Shown piece after piece: positions 53,266 to 61,977 of a stretch of DNA of 64,000 nucleotides. The notes below the pieces were generated by a model. It was not told the DNA's origin. It did no database searches and saw only the letters and a program-made list of their open reading frames with translations. Location: the NCBI GenBank assembly GCA_965205535.1, contig CBDBHH010000005.1:1240001-1304000 (forward strand), in the 5' to 3' direction. This stretch comes from UBA8079 sp965205535. Lineage in GTDB: Bacteria > Pseudomonadota > Alphaproteobacteria > UBA6615. Within the stretch, counting starts at the first letter, position 1, and each line of letters begins with the position of its first letter. Both the position numbers and the translations under genes were made by a program.

Positions 53266-54135
53266 TTATGTCCGCAGTGTGCGTTCGGCGGCGATGGCGG
53301 CCGTACGCTTCAGCAGGACCCCGGCCACCCGGGTTCGGTAATCGATCGTGCCGCGCTTGTCGTCGATCGGGTTGCAGGCCGCACTGCATGCCGCCGCGGC
53401 GGCCTCCAGCGCGTTGTCTTCGAGCTTGGTGCCGATCAGCGCCTTGGCGGCGTCCTCGACCAGCAACACCGTCGGTGCGACCGCGCCCAGCCCGACCCGT
53501 GCGGCGGTGCAGACCCCGCCTTCGAGCGTCAGGTTGATGCCGACACCGACGACGGCGATGTCCATCTCCGTGCGCGGGATCATCCGCAGATAGGCGTCGC
53601 CCTGGCCGACCGCGCGGGGCGGGAAGGCGAAGCTGACGGCGATCTCGCCGGGGGCCAGGTTGGTCTTGCCCGGGCCTGCGGGCACGTCCTCGACGGCGAT
53701 CTCGCGGCGCCCGTCGGGGCCCTGCACCGTCAGGATGGCGCCGGCGGCGACCATGGCCGGTACGCTGTCGGCGGCGGGCGAGCCGTTGCACAGATTGCCG
53801 CCGAGCGACGCGCGGCCCTGAATCTGGGTCGAGCCGATCAGGTTCAGACCCTCCAGGACGCCGGGCCAGGCCTCGGCGAAACCGGTGTGCTTTTCAAGCG
53901 CGGCGCCGGAAACGGCGGCGCCCACGACGAAGCCGCCCTCGGCGGTCCCATCGATGCTCATCAGCTCGGCGATATTCTTGACGTCGACGATCAACCCGGG
54001 TTCGACCATGCCGGCCTGCATCTGTACCAGGAGGTCGGTGCCGCCGGCGAGGATTCGCCCGGCGCCGTTGGCTCCCGCGTAGGCGCTGATCGCATCATCG
54101 AGCGAGGTCGGCGCCAGATATTGGATATCTGTCAT
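53266..54135 (-). CDS. FAD-binding medium subunit of the molybdenum hydroxylase
   Basis: A 289 aa subunit of the CoxM/xanthine dehydrogenase FAD family. The FAD-binding loops are GRILAGGTDLLVQMQAG (about 29-45) and RASLGGNLCNGSPAADSVP (about 109-127), followed by the C-terminal CO_deh_flav_C domain. It is the first gene of a medium-small-large operon; promoter elements must lie in the 76-bp spacer shared with the divergent Nudix gene. Confidence 0.94.
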   Translation of the reverse strand: MTDIQYLAPTSLDDAISAYAGANGAGRILAGGTDLLVQMQAGMVEPGLIVDVKNIAELMSIDGTAEGGFVVGAAVSGAALEKHTGFAEAWPGVLEGLNLIGSTQIQGRASLGGNLCNGSPAADSVPAMVAAGAILTVQGPDGRREIAVEDVPAGPGKTNLAPGEIAVSFAFPPRAVGQGDAYLRMIPRTEMDIAVVGVGINLTLEGGVCTAARVGLGAVAPTVLLVEDAAKALIGTKLEDNALEAAAAACSAACNPIDDKRGTIDYRTRVAGVLLKRTAAIAAERTLRT

Positions 54136-54199
54136 GTTGTATTCCGCAGTGGTTTCTCTTTCCCCCCTGCGCTCCGTCCCGCTCTGAAAGGCAGAATTT

Positions 54200-54204
54200 G
54201 GAGG
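54200..54204 (+). promoter_or_regulatory. Ribosome binding site that sets the Nudix gene start
   Basis: GGAGG lies seven bases before the ATG at 54212. This supports the long form of the Nudix protein, whose first 45 residues have no clear family match. Confidence 0.6.
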
Positions 54205-54211
54205 ACCGCAG

Positions 54212-54883
54212 ATGATGGAAGGCTACACGGCTGGAGCGGATTGGAACAGCCCGGTGAGCGGGAAAAGTTCATCCGGATTCTGTCCCCAATACAGCGATTT
54301 GACCGCTCGTCTGAATCAGTCCGCGCGGGCTAACTTGTGGACTGTCATAAATCTGAAACATTTACCAAGCGCCACAACCGTTCACGTGTTCAAAACCGCC
54401 AAAACCATCCAGCAGGTTGCAGCCCTGCCATTCGCCCTGCGCGACGTGGAATTCGAGGTCATGATGATTACATCGCGACGGGACGGGCGCTGGATTCTGC
54501 CGAAGGGATGGCCCGAAAGCGGCGAGGCTTATTGCGACGGGGCGGCGCGTGAGGCGGGCGAGGAGGCCGGGGTCGTGGGTTCGGTGCACCCGTCTCCCAT
54601 CGGCGACTTTACCTACAAGAAGGTCATGCGGCAGGGCTATACGGTGCCCAGCCAGGTGTTTGTGTTCGCCCTGTGGGTGCGTGAAACACTGGACTCCTGG
54701 CCGGAGAAAACAGCCCGCAAGCGTCGCTGGGTCTCTCTTGAGAAGGCTGCCGGCCTCGCCGAGGACACGGGTCTGGCGCGATTGCTGCGGAATATCGCCG
54801 AAACGGAAGGCGCGGCCCTGCGTGCAGTCCTCGCCGAGATAAACACCGAAAATGCCGATGCGCCCGCGCCGGAAATCAGTTGA
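54212..54883 (+). CDS. Nudix hydrolase
   Basis: A 223 aa protein with a full Nudix box (GWPESGEAYCDGAAREAGEE followed by AGV; pattern Gx5Ex7REUxEExGU) near residues 97-119, and LPKGWPESG before it, as in diphosphoinositol/diadenosine polyphosphate hydrolases of the DIPP/MTH3 type. The first ~55 residues are outside the conserved domain; a GTG at 54388 (VFKTAKTIQQ) would give a normal-length protein, but the good GGAGG site favours the longer one. It precedes the phosphate transporter gene by 16 bp, probably in one transcript. Confidence 0.85.
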   Translation: MMEGYTAGADWNSPVSGKSSSGFCPQYSDLTARLNQSARANLWTVINLKHLPSATTVHVFKTAKTIQQVAALPFALRDVEFEVMMITSRRDGRWILPKGWPESGEAYCDGAAREAGEEAGVVGSVHPSPIGDFTYKKVMRQGYTVPSQVFVFALWVRETLDSWPEKTARKRRWVSLEKAAGLAEDTGLARLLRNIAETEGAALRAVLAEINTENADAPAPEIS

Positions 54884-54899
54884 GCTAGAGGGAATTGAG

Positions 54900-56381
54900 A
54901 TGAGCCAGGTGAAACCTACCCTCGACAAGGACCTCGCAAAAATCGTCCATGTCGAGGCTGCGACCCAGTCGATGGCGGGGAATTTACGCTCGCACGGGAT
55001 TGCGGTGATTTTCCTCGGCCTGTCGGCCTTGCTGGCCGGGACGCTGGTGGGGGTGTCATCGGACACGGCGATGGTGGTCGTCGCGGCCATCCTCGGCGGC
55101 TATATGGCGCTGAATATCGGCGCCAACGACGTGGCCAACAATGTGGGTCCGGCCGTGGGCTCGCGGGCGCTGACACTGTTCGGTGCGCTGGTTATTGCCG
55201 CCATCTTCGAGAGTGCGGGCGCGCTGCTCGCCGGCGGCGACGTGGTCAGCACCATCTCCAAGGGCATCATCGATCCCTCGCTGGTCGATGATGCGAGCGT
55301 TTTCGTGCTGGCCATGTTGTCGGCACTCATTGCCGCAGCCCTGTGGGTCAACCTGGCGACCTTCGTGGGCGCCCCCGTATCGACGACCCATTCCGTCGTC
55401 GGCGGTGTCATGGGCGCGGGCATCGCCGCCGTCGGTTTCCAGCTCGTCAACTGGGGCACCATGGGGGCAATCGCGGCGAGCTGGGTCATCTCGCCGTTGC
55501 TCGGCGGGTTGATCGCCGCCGGCTTCCTCGCCTTCATCAAGGTCAACCTGATCTACCAGGACGACAAGATCGCCGCGGCCCGGCGCTGGGTGCCGATGCT
55601 GGTGGCCATCATGGCCGGCGCGTTCGCCTGGTACCTGGCGGTCAAGGGGTTCAAGCGCATCTGGCGGCCCGACATACAGACGGTCATCATCATTTCGCTG
55701 GTCACATTCGCAGGCGTCTGGATGATCATGCGGCCGCTGATCCGCCGCCAGTCCGAGGGCATGGAGAACCGCAACCAGTCCCTGCGAATCCTGTTCCGGA
55801 TCCCGCTGATCTGCTCGGCAGCACTCCTGTCCTTTGCCCATGGCGCCAATGACGTGGCGAACGCCATCGGCCCGCTGGCCGCGATCCTGTCCACGGTCCA
55901 GTCCGGCGATATCGCCAGCAAGGTGGAAGTGCCGATCTGGATCATGACCATCGGCGCCTTCGGGATCAGCCTCGGGCTGTTCCTGTATGGCCCGAAACTC
56001 ATCCGCATGGTCGGCGACCAGATCACCAAGATGAACCCCATGCGCGCCTATTGCGTAGCCCTGTCGGCGGCGATCACGGTGATCATTGCGTCCTGGCTCG
56101 GCCTGCCGGTCAGCTCGACCCATATTGCCGTGGGCGCGGTGTTCGGGGTCGGGTTCTTCCGGGAATACTTCACCAAGCGCTCCAAGCGGCGGCGCGAAAT
56201 GGTCAGCCGGTCGGGCAAATCCAGCTCCGAAGAACCGCACGTGGCACCTGAGGTGCAGCGCTACCGCCGGCTGGTCCGCCGTTCGCACTTCCTGACGATC
56301 ATTGCGGCCTGGGTGATCACGGTTCCCGCGGCGGCGATCATGTCGGCGCTGGTCTTCTTCGGGCTGTCGGCGGTCATGTAG
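54900..56381 (+). CDS. pit: PiT family inorganic phosphate transporter
   Basis: A 493 aa inner-membrane protein with two PiT repeats, each holding the GANDVANxxGP motif: ALNIGANDVANNVGPAVGS (first) and SFAHGANDVANAIGPLAAIL (second). About ten to twelve hydrophobic segments are seen, with a charged loop (EYFTKRSKRRREM) before the last helix. It imports phosphate, usually with a cation, at lower affinity than Pst. It has no Pho box that I can see. The start was taken at MSQVKPTLDKDLAK; a longer frame overlaps the Nudix gene. Confidence 0.95.
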   Translation: MSQVKPTLDKDLAKIVHVEAATQSMAGNLRSHGIAVIFLGLSALLAGTLVGVSSDTAMVVVAAILGGYMALNIGANDVANNVGPAVGSRALTLFGALVIAAIFESAGALLAGGDVVSTISKGIIDPSLVDDASVFVLAMLSALIAAALWVNLATFVGAPVSTTHSVVGGVMGAGIAAVGFQLVNWGTMGAIAASWVISPLLGGLIAAGFLAFIKVNLIYQDDKIAAARRWVPMLVAIMAGAFAWYLAVKGFKRIWRPDIQTVIIISLVTFAGVWMIMRPLIRRQSEGMENRNQSLRILFRIPLICSAALLSFAHGANDVANAIGPLAAILSTVQSGDIASKVEVPIWIMTIGAFGISLGLFLYGPKLIRMVGDQITKMNPMRAYCVALSAAITVIIASWLGLPVSSTHIAVGAVFGVGFFREYFTKRSKRRREMVSRSGKSSSEEPHVAPEVQRYRRLVRRSHFLTIIAAWVITVPAAAIMSALVFFGLSAVM

Positions 56382-56404
56382 GTCGAGCGGACAACACGGA
56401 AGCG

Positions 56405-56436
56405 AAAACGGCCCCCTTCGGGGCCGTTTCTCTTTG
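56405..56436. terminator. Intrinsic terminator between pit and fabI
   Basis: AAACGGCCCC and GGGGCCGTTT form a ten-base stem with the loop CTTC; the plus side continues TTTCTCTTT and the minus side has an A-run, so it can stop both convergent units. Its core matches the pnp terminator. Confidence 0.9.
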
Positions 56437-56452
56437 ATCTGCGCGGCGTGCG

Positions 56453-57331
56453 TTACCCACCGTTCGGTGCTGCCGGGTCGGGCATGCCGATCATGTTGAA
56501 ACCGCAATCCACATAGTGGATCTCGCCGGTCACCGCCTTGGACAGATCCGACAGCAGATAGAGGCCCGCACCTCCGACATCGTCGAGGACGACGTTGCGC
56601 CGCAGGGGGGCCGTCTCGCGGTTGTAGTTGTAGACCTGCCGCGCGGAGCCGACCGCAGAACCGGCCAGGGTGCGCATGGGGCCGGCCGAGATCGCGTTGA
56701 CCCTCAGCCCGTCGGGGCCGAGGTCGGAGGCGAGGTAGCGCACGCTGGCCTCCAGCGCCGCCTTGGCGACACCCATGACGTTGTAGTTGGGCATGACCGC
56801 CTGGGCGCCGTGATAGGTCAGCGTCAGCAGCGAGCCGCTGTCGCTCATCAGTGCCGCGGCGCGCTGGGCCACGGCCGTGAAGGAGTAGCAGGAGATGTTC
56901 ATCGTCTGCAGGAAGTTTTCCTGGCTCGTGTTCACGTAACGACCCTTGAGCTCCTCCTTGTCGGAGTAAGCGATGGCGTGGACGACGAAATCGATATTGT
57001 CCCAGGTGCCGGAGATCGCGTTGAAGGCGGAATCGAGGCTCTTCGTGTCCGACGCATCGCACTGGACCATGGCGGCGGCGTCGACCGATTCTGCGAGCGG
57101 CCCGACCCGGCGCGCGAAACTGTCCGACTGATAGGTGAAGGCCAGATCTGCGCCCTGAGCGGCGACCGCACGCGCGATCCCCCAGGCGATCGAATGGTCG
57201 TTGGCAACCCCCATGATGAGGCCGCGCTTGCCGGCCATCAGGCTTCCCGTTGCGGGTTGTCCGTCCATGCTCTCGGCCTGTTTCAGGGTTGCGGGGGCGG
57301 GTTCGGGCGTGGGTGCGTGTGCGTCGGCCAT
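56453..57331 (-). CDS. fabI: Enoyl-[acyl-carrier-protein] reductase (NADH) FabI
   Basis: A 292 aa short-chain reductase. The cofactor loop is KRGLIMGVANDHSIAWGIA, and the FabI catalytic Tyr-x6-Lys is YNVMGVAK. It reduces trans-2-enoyl-ACP in fatty acid elongation. The first 32 residues are a Pro/Ala-rich extension; an internal ATG (MAGKRGLIMG) would give the standard ~260 aa protein, but the first ATG sits just after the fabB stop. It is the last gene of fabA-fabB-fabI. Confidence 0.94.
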   Translation of the reverse strand: MADAHAPTPEPAPATLKQAESMDGQPATGSLMAGKRGLIMGVANDHSIAWGIARAVAAQGADLAFTYQSDSFARRVGPLAESVDAAAMVQCDASDTKSLDSAFNAISGTWDNIDFVVHAIAYSDKEELKGRYVNTSQENFLQTMNISCYSFTAVAQRAAALMSDSGSLLTLTYHGAQAVMPNYNVMGVAKAALEASVRYLASDLGPDGLRVNAISAGPMRTLAGSAVGSARQVYNYNRETAPLRRNVVLDDVGGAGLYLLSDLSKAVTGEIHYVDCGFNMIGMPDPAAPNGG

Positions 57332-57335
57332 GGTC

Positions 57336-58571
57336 TCACCCCTCGTGCCGCTGGAAGGCGAGGGTGGCGTTCGTCCCGCCGAAGCCGAAGCTGTTCGACA
57401 TCACGCAGTTGAGCCCGGCATTGTCGATTCTTTCGGTGACGATCGACGCGTCGCCCGCATCGGGGTCGAGCTCCTCGATGTTGGCCGAGGCGGCGATGAA
57501 GTCATGCTCCATCATCAGCAATGAGTAGATCGCCTCATGGGCGCCGGCGGCCCCCTGGGAATGGCCAGTGAGGGACTTGGTCGAGGCGACATGGGGGCGT
57601 TGCGCGCCGAAGACCTCGTTGATGGCCCCCAGCTCGATCATGTCGCCGACCGGCGTCGAGGTGCCGTGGGCGTTGATATAGTCGACGGTCTGGTTGCCCA
57701 GCCCGGCAGTCGCCATGCGCATGCAGCGCACCGCGCCCTCGCCCGACGGGGCCACCATGTCCACGCCGTCCGACGTGGCGCCGTAGCCGACGAGCTCGCC
57801 ATAGATCTTCGCACCGCGTGCCCTGGCGCGCTCCATCTCCTCGAGCACGACCACCCCCGCGCCGCCGGCAATCACGAACCCGTCGCGGTTGACGTCATAG
57901 GGGCGCGACGCGCGATCGGGCGTGTCGTTGTATTTGGATGACAGCGCACCCATCGCATCGAACAATACGGTCAGCGACCAGTGCAGCTCTTCCGCACCGC
58001 CGGCAATGACCAAATCCTGCTTGCCCATCTGGATGAGTTCGCTGCCATTGCCGATGCAGTGCGCGCTGGTCGAGCAGGCGGAGCTGATCGAGTAGGACAG
58101 GCCGCGCATCTTGAAGGCGGTGGACATGTTGGCCGAGAGGGTCGAGCACATGGCCTTAGGCACCGCGTAGGGCCCGACGCGTTTGGGGCTTTTCTCGCGC
58201 GCGGTGTCGGCCGCCTCGACCATGGCCGATGTGGAAGGCCCACCCGAACCCATGACCAGGCCGGTACGTTCGGAATGAATGTCGGCGTCGGTCAGGCCGG
58301 AATCGGCGATCGCCTCGGCCATGGCGATATAATTATAGGCCGCGCCGTCGCCCATGAAGCGGCGCAGCTTGCGGTCGATGTGATTGTCGAAATCCACGTC
58401 CGGCGCGCCATGCACATGGGAGCGGAAACCCATCTCGGCATAGACATCGGAATGGACGATGCCGGAGCGACCGGCCTTCAGGCTCTCGGTGACTTCGGCA
58501 GCGTTGGCGCCGATCGGCGAGACGATGCCCAGCCCGGTGACGGCGACGCGTCGCAAACCGTTGTTGCTCAT
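57336..58571 (-). CDS. fabB: 3-oxoacyl-[acyl-carrier-protein] synthase I FabB
   Basis: A 411 aa condensing enzyme. The catalytic Cys is in SSACSTSAHCIGNG and the two His are in NAHGTSTPVGD and KSLTGHSQGAAGAHE, with the C-terminal GFGGTNATLAF. FabB with FabA is the anaerobic unsaturated fatty acid route. It overlaps the fabA stop by four bases and is followed by fabI after four bases, so the three genes are tightly coupled. Confidence 0.96.
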   Translation of the reverse strand: MSNNGLRRVAVTGLGIVSPIGANAAEVTESLKAGRSGIVHSDVYAEMGFRSHVHGAPDVDFDNHIDRKLRRFMGDGAAYNYIAMAEAIADSGLTDADIHSERTGLVMGSGGPSTSAMVEAADTAREKSPKRVGPYAVPKAMCSTLSANMSTAFKMRGLSYSISSACSTSAHCIGNGSELIQMGKQDLVIAGGAEELHWSLTVLFDAMGALSSKYNDTPDRASRPYDVNRDGFVIAGGAGVVVLEEMERARARGAKIYGELVGYGATSDGVDMVAPSGEGAVRCMRMATAGLGNQTVDYINAHGTSTPVGDMIELGAINEVFGAQRPHVASTKSLTGHSQGAAGAHEAIYSLLMMEHDFIAASANIEELDPDAGDASIVTERIDNAGLNCVMSNSFGFGGTNATLAFQRHEG

Positions 58572-59098
58572 GCGCCTGCCTCCTTGCTGGGCGGGAACAG
58601 CCCGACCTTGAGCCCCGCCGTGGTGTAGACCGTTTCGCCGTCGAGTTCAGCCAGGCCGTCGGCGATGGCCAGCGCGACCCCGCGCTTGATGACCTTCTTG
58701 ACGTCGATCTGGTAGCGCAGCAGCTTGCCTTCCGGTTTGACCTCACCGGCGAACTTGACCTCGCCGACGCCGAGCGCGCGGCCCGGCCCGGGCAGGCCCT
58801 GCCAGCCGAGGAAGAACCCCAGCATCTGCCAGAGCGCATCGAGGCCCAGGCAGCCGGGCATGATCGGGTCGCCCTCGAAATGGCATTCGTAGAACCAGAG
58901 CTCGGGTTTGATATCCAGCTCGGCGGTGATCAGCCCCTTGCCATGGGCGCCGCCATCGTCGGAAATCTCGGTGATGCGGTCGAACATGAGCATCGGCGGC
59001 AGCGGCAACTGCGCATTGCCCGGCCCGAACAGCTCGCCATGGCCGCACTGGATGAGATCTTCGTAGGAGAAACTGGATTTCTGGGTGAAATCGTTCAT
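58568..59098 (-). CDS. fabA: 3-hydroxydecanoyl-ACP dehydratase/isomerase FabA
   Basis: A 176 aa hot-dog enzyme. The active-site His is in WFYECHFEGDPIMPGCLGLD, with the catalytic Asp in the second part (LDALWQMLGFF). It makes the cis-3-decenoyl branch point of unsaturated fatty acids. The ATG MNDFTQKSSFSYEDLI is the family start; upstream in-frame codons are not conserved. It is divergent from irr across a 265-bp gap, an arrangement common in alphaproteobacteria. Confidence 0.96.
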   Translation of the reverse strand: MNDFTQKSSFSYEDLIQCGHGELFGPGNAQLPLPPMLMFDRITEISDDGGAHGKGLITAELDIKPELWFYECHFEGDPIMPGCLGLDALWQMLGFFLGWQGLPGPGRALGVGEVKFAGEVKPEGKLLRYQIDVKKVIKRGVALAIADGLAELDGETVYTTAGLKVGLFPPSKEAGA

Positions 59099-59363
59099 GC
59101 CGGTGTCACTTCTTACGCTCTGAATGTGGAACTTGGCTCGTTCTAACAGTTGTTCTCCGGACTGTCCGCAATAAGGGGGCGGATCCACAGAGTTTTTGTC
59201 GTTATTCCGCAGAGCCTGACATCGTTGCGCGCGTCGGTAAAGGTCCGCGTATCGCGGCGCAGGGTGAGACGTTTTAGAATAAATGTGTTCCACAATAACG
59301 GCTTATACGGTTGTTTCGAGAGATTCCTCTTTACATATCCCGCGAAAGAACCATATTGGACCC

Positions 59364-59816
59364 ATGAGTGATGCACATGATGATACCCGTGAGCGACCCT
59401 ATGCCGATGCGCTGCGGCGGCTGAAGGACGCAGGCCTGCGCCCGACCCGGCAACGGCTCGCGTTGGGCAAGCAGCTGTTCGATGCCGGCGATCGTCACGT
59501 GACCGCCGAGCAGCTCCACGGCGAAGTGACCGCGCAGGGCATCAAGGTGTCTCTTGCGACAATCTACAACACCCTCAACCAGTTCACCGGATCGGGTCTG
59601 CTGCGCGAGGTCGTGGTGGCGCCCGGCCGGTCCTACTTCGATACGAATGTCGACGACCATCATCATTTCTTCTACGAAGACGACGAGGCGCTGCAGGATA
59701 TTCCTGGCGATCAGATCGCGCTCGCCGCGATGCCCGATGCGCCGGAAGGCGCAGAGGTGGCCCGGGTCGACGTGATCGTCCGGCTGCGTCGCACGAACGA
59801 TAACCCTTCTCAATAA
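59364..59816 (+). CDS. irr: Iron response regulator Irr (Fur family)
   Basis: A 150 aa Fur-type regulator. The N-terminal helix-turn-helix has LRPTRQRLALGKQLFD and VSLATIYNTLNQF. The C-terminal domain holds the HHH motif in DDHHHFFYEDDEALQDI, which binds heme in rhizobial Irr; the N-terminal heme regulatory motif (GCPWHD) of Bradyrhizobium is absent. Irr represses or activates iron and heme genes when iron is low and is destroyed or released by heme. The ATG MSDAHDDTRERP was chosen; 27 upstream codons lie in the fabA-irr promoter spacer. Confidence 0.93.
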   Translation: MSDAHDDTRERPYADALRRLKDAGLRPTRQRLALGKQLFDAGDRHVTAEQLHGEVTAQGIKVSLATIYNTLNQFTGSGLLREVVVAPGRSYFDTNVDDHHHFFYEDDEALQDIPGDQIALAAMPDAPEGAEVARVDVIVRLRRTNDNPSQ

Positions 59817-59846
59817 AAGTATTTTTATCAATATGATGAATTCCAG

Positions 59847-59863
59847 TTTGGAATAATTCCAGA
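59847..59863. promoter_or_regulatory. Irr-box (ICE)-like palindrome before the rubrerythrin operon
   Basis: TTTGGAATAATTCCAGA fits the known iron control element TTTAGAA-N3-TTCTAAA at 11 of 14 defined positions, and TGGAA-TAA-TTCCA is a perfect palindrome. It lies 30 bp after the irr stop and four bases before a TTGACT -35 element, where a bound regulator could affect the downstream operon. Confidence 0.6.
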
Positions 59864-59866
59864 CTA

Positions 59867-59895
59867 TTGACTCGTGCCTGTAACCTTGTCATATT
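59867..59895 (+). promoter_or_regulatory. Candidate promoter of the rubrerythrin operon
   Basis: TTGACT and CATATT are separated by 17 bases. The -35 matches five of six and the -10 four of six positions. A start near 59902 would give a leader of about 100 nt before the rubrerythrin ATG. Confidence 0.5.
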
Positions 59896-59999
59896 CACGG
59901 TTCAGGAGATTCCCGGATCAACGGTCTTCCGGTTGGGCCGCACCGGAAAACCGCCCGGTAAAAAACGGGTGGATGGACTAACCAGTATCAAGGAGGCGA

Positions 60000-60419
60000 A
60001 TGATGTCGCTTAAAGGATCCAAGACCGAAGACAATCTCAAAGAAGCGTTTGCCGGCGAAAGCCAGGCGAACCGCCGTTACCTGTACTTCGCCCAGAAGGC
60101 CGACGTTGAGGGTTACAACGATGTCGCCGCGGTGTTCCGCTCGACCGCCGAGGGCGAGACGGGCCATGCCCATGGCCATCTCGAATTCCTCGAGGAGACC
60201 GGTGACCCCGCCACGGGTGAGCCGATCGGCCCGACGTCCGACAATCTCAAGGCCGCGGTTGCTGGTGAAACTCATGAGTACACCGACATGTATCCGGGCA
60301 TGGCACGCACGGCGCGCGAAGAGGGTCATGACGAGATTGCCGACTGGTTCGAGACACTCGCCAAGGCTGAAAAGAGCCATGCGGGTCGTTTCCAGAAGGC
60401 GCTCGACGACCTCGACTGA
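60000..60419 (+). CDS. Rubrerythrin (diiron domain only)
   Basis: A 139 aa ferritin-like diiron protein. Iron-binding Glu/His residues lie in NLKEAFAGESQANRRYLYFA, EGETGHAHGH, GETHEYTDMYP and AEKSHAGRF, which fit the four-helix rubrerythrin core. The C-terminal rubredoxin domain of classical rubrerythrin is missing. It would reduce hydrogen peroxide, with electrons perhaps from the next gene's Fe-S protein. Start codons ATG-ATG follow a strong AGGAGG site. It is downstream of an Irr-box-like sequence. Confidence 0.93.
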   Translation: MMSLKGSKTEDNLKEAFAGESQANRRYLYFAQKADVEGYNDVAAVFRSTAEGETGHAHGHLEFLEETGDPATGEPIGPTSDNLKAAVAGETHEYTDMYPGMARTAREEGHDEIADWFETLAKAEKSHAGRFQKALDDLD

Positions 60420-60567
60420 TTAAATCCGGGGCCGTCTGCATTTGAATGCGTTTGACCGGGGCGGCTCTGGTTTTCACGTTTTGGGTTGGATTTGATGACC
60501 CGCCGCGCGAGTTTGGCGGGCGGGCTGCGGGGAAATTGCGTCCCGGCACGGGCAAGGACACGGCACG

Positions 60568-61962
60568 ATGACCGACGAGAACAGCATGAATGGCGGCGCG
60601 ACCCCGCGCGAGGGAAGCCTCGATGCGCCCACCCGTCATCCGTTGGGCTGGCAGGAAACGGACTTCTTCGACGAGGATAAACTCGACGAGGAGCTGCGCC
60701 GGGTATTCGATATCTGCCATGGCTGCCGACGGTGCTTCAATCTTTGCGATTCCTTCCCGCGCCTGTTCGACCTGATCGACGAGTCTGAATCAGGCGAGCT
60801 CGACAGCGTGGACAGCAGCGATTTCGCACCGGTCGTCGACGCCTGCACCCTGTGTGACATGTGTTACATGACCAAGTGCCCCTATGTGCCGCCCCACGAG
60901 TTCAACCTGGACTTCCCCCATCTGATGCTGCGCGCCCGGGCCATCGAGGCGAAGAGGGGTGGCGTGGGCTGGAACGAGAAGCAGTTGATCCAGACCGACC
61001 GGAACGGCCGTCTCGCCGGCAAGATGTCGGGGATGGCAAACTGGGCGTCTGACCGGGGCAACAAGCTGACCCGGCCGGTGATCGAGAAGATCGCGGGCGT
61101 CCATCGCGATGCCGACCTGCCGAAATACGCACCTGCGTCCAAAACCTTCGTCCGCCAGGCCGAGAACACACCACCCGAGGTCAATGTCTCGGCCCCCGCG
61201 CACGGGCGCGAGGCGGCGCTCTACGCCACCTGTTTCGTGAACTACAACAAGCCTGACACCGGCGTGCTCGCCCAGCGCATTCTCGCCAGGAATGGCGTGG
61301 CGACCACGGCGCTGCATCCGAGCTGTTGCGGCATGCCCCAGCTCGAGCAGGGCCAGCTCGACGAGGTGTCGGCGATGGCGAAGACAGTGGCCGCGGCGTT
61401 CCGGCCCCATGTGGATGCAGGCAAAGACATCATCGCCCTGACTCCATCCTGTGCCCTGATGATGAAATTCGAATGGCCGTTGATGCTGCCGGACGACGAC
61501 GATGTGAAGGCGCTGTCGACAGCGACCCGGGACATCACCGAATATATCGTCGACATCGCCAAGAATGAGGGGCTGGTCGACGGGCTGTCGGCGTTGCCCG
61601 AGCCGGTAGCGTTGCATCTGGCCTGCCACGCGCGGGCCCAGAATATGGGCCAGAAAGCTGCGGAAATGCTCCGGTTCATCCCCGAGGCCGACCTCAAGGT
61701 CATCGAGCGTTGCTCGGGCCATGGCGGATCCTGGGGGATCATGACGGAGAATTTCGACACCGCGCTCAAAGTGGGCCGGCCGGTGGTACGCCAGGCCAGG
61801 GAGAGCCGCTACATCGTGTCCGAGTGCCCGCTGGCCGCCGACCACATCCTGCAGGGCATCGAGCGTCAGCTCGATGAAGACCAGGCCGCCCCGGCCCGCA
61901 GCTATCATCCTGTCGAGCTGTTTGCGCTTGCCTACGGGCTGGCACCCGAACTCAGTTCCTAG
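60568..61962 (+). CDS. Fe-S protein with CCG (heterodisulfide reductase-like) domains
   Basis: A 464 aa cytoplasmic protein. Two ferredoxin-type cluster motifs are near the N-terminus: CHGCRRCFNLCDSFP (about 50-64) and CTLCDMCYMTKCP (about 92-104), for two [4Fe-4S] clusters. Two cysteine-rich CCG-type regions follow: HPSCCGMPQLEQGQ and HLACHARAQNMG/ERCSGHGGSWG; the second has a single Cys where CCG is usual. The architecture resembles the GlpC/GlcF/HdrD group. The partner genes (rubrerythrin and DUF3501) form a conserved trio, so an electron-donor role to rubrerythrin is inferred. Confidence 0.88.
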   Translation: MTDENSMNGGATPREGSLDAPTRHPLGWQETDFFDEDKLDEELRRVFDICHGCRRCFNLCDSFPRLFDLIDESESGELDSVDSSDFAPVVDACTLCDMCYMTKCPYVPPHEFNLDFPHLMLRARAIEAKRGGVGWNEKQLIQTDRNGRLAGKMSGMANWASDRGNKLTRPVIEKIAGVHRDADLPKYAPASKTFVRQAENTPPEVNVSAPAHGREAALYATCFVNYNKPDTGVLAQRILARNGVATTALHPSCCGMPQLEQGQLDEVSAMAKTVAAAFRPHVDAGKDIIALTPSCALMMKFEWPLMLPDDDDVKALSTATRDITEYIVDIAKNEGLVDGLSALPEPVALHLACHARAQNMGQKAAEMLRFIPEADLKVIERCSGHGGSWGIMTENFDTALKVGRPVVRQARESRYIVSECPLAADHILQGIERQLDEDQAAPARSYHPVELFALAYGLAPELSS

Positions 61963-61977
61963 AACCGGAGAGGAATC

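Noticed and set aside
50522..54135. Carbon monoxide dehydrogenase (coxMSL)
   Set aside because: The subunit order fits, but the large subunit lacks the Cys-containing active-site loop of true CODH.
59273..59290. A full Irr box in the fabA-irr spacer
   Set aside because: TTTAGAATAAA has a perfect left half-site, but the right half does not follow; only a half-site can be claimed.
60420..60567. Terminator between rubrerythrin and the Fe-S protein gene
   Set aside because: Several short GC repeats are present but no stable stem followed by a T-run could be drawn.
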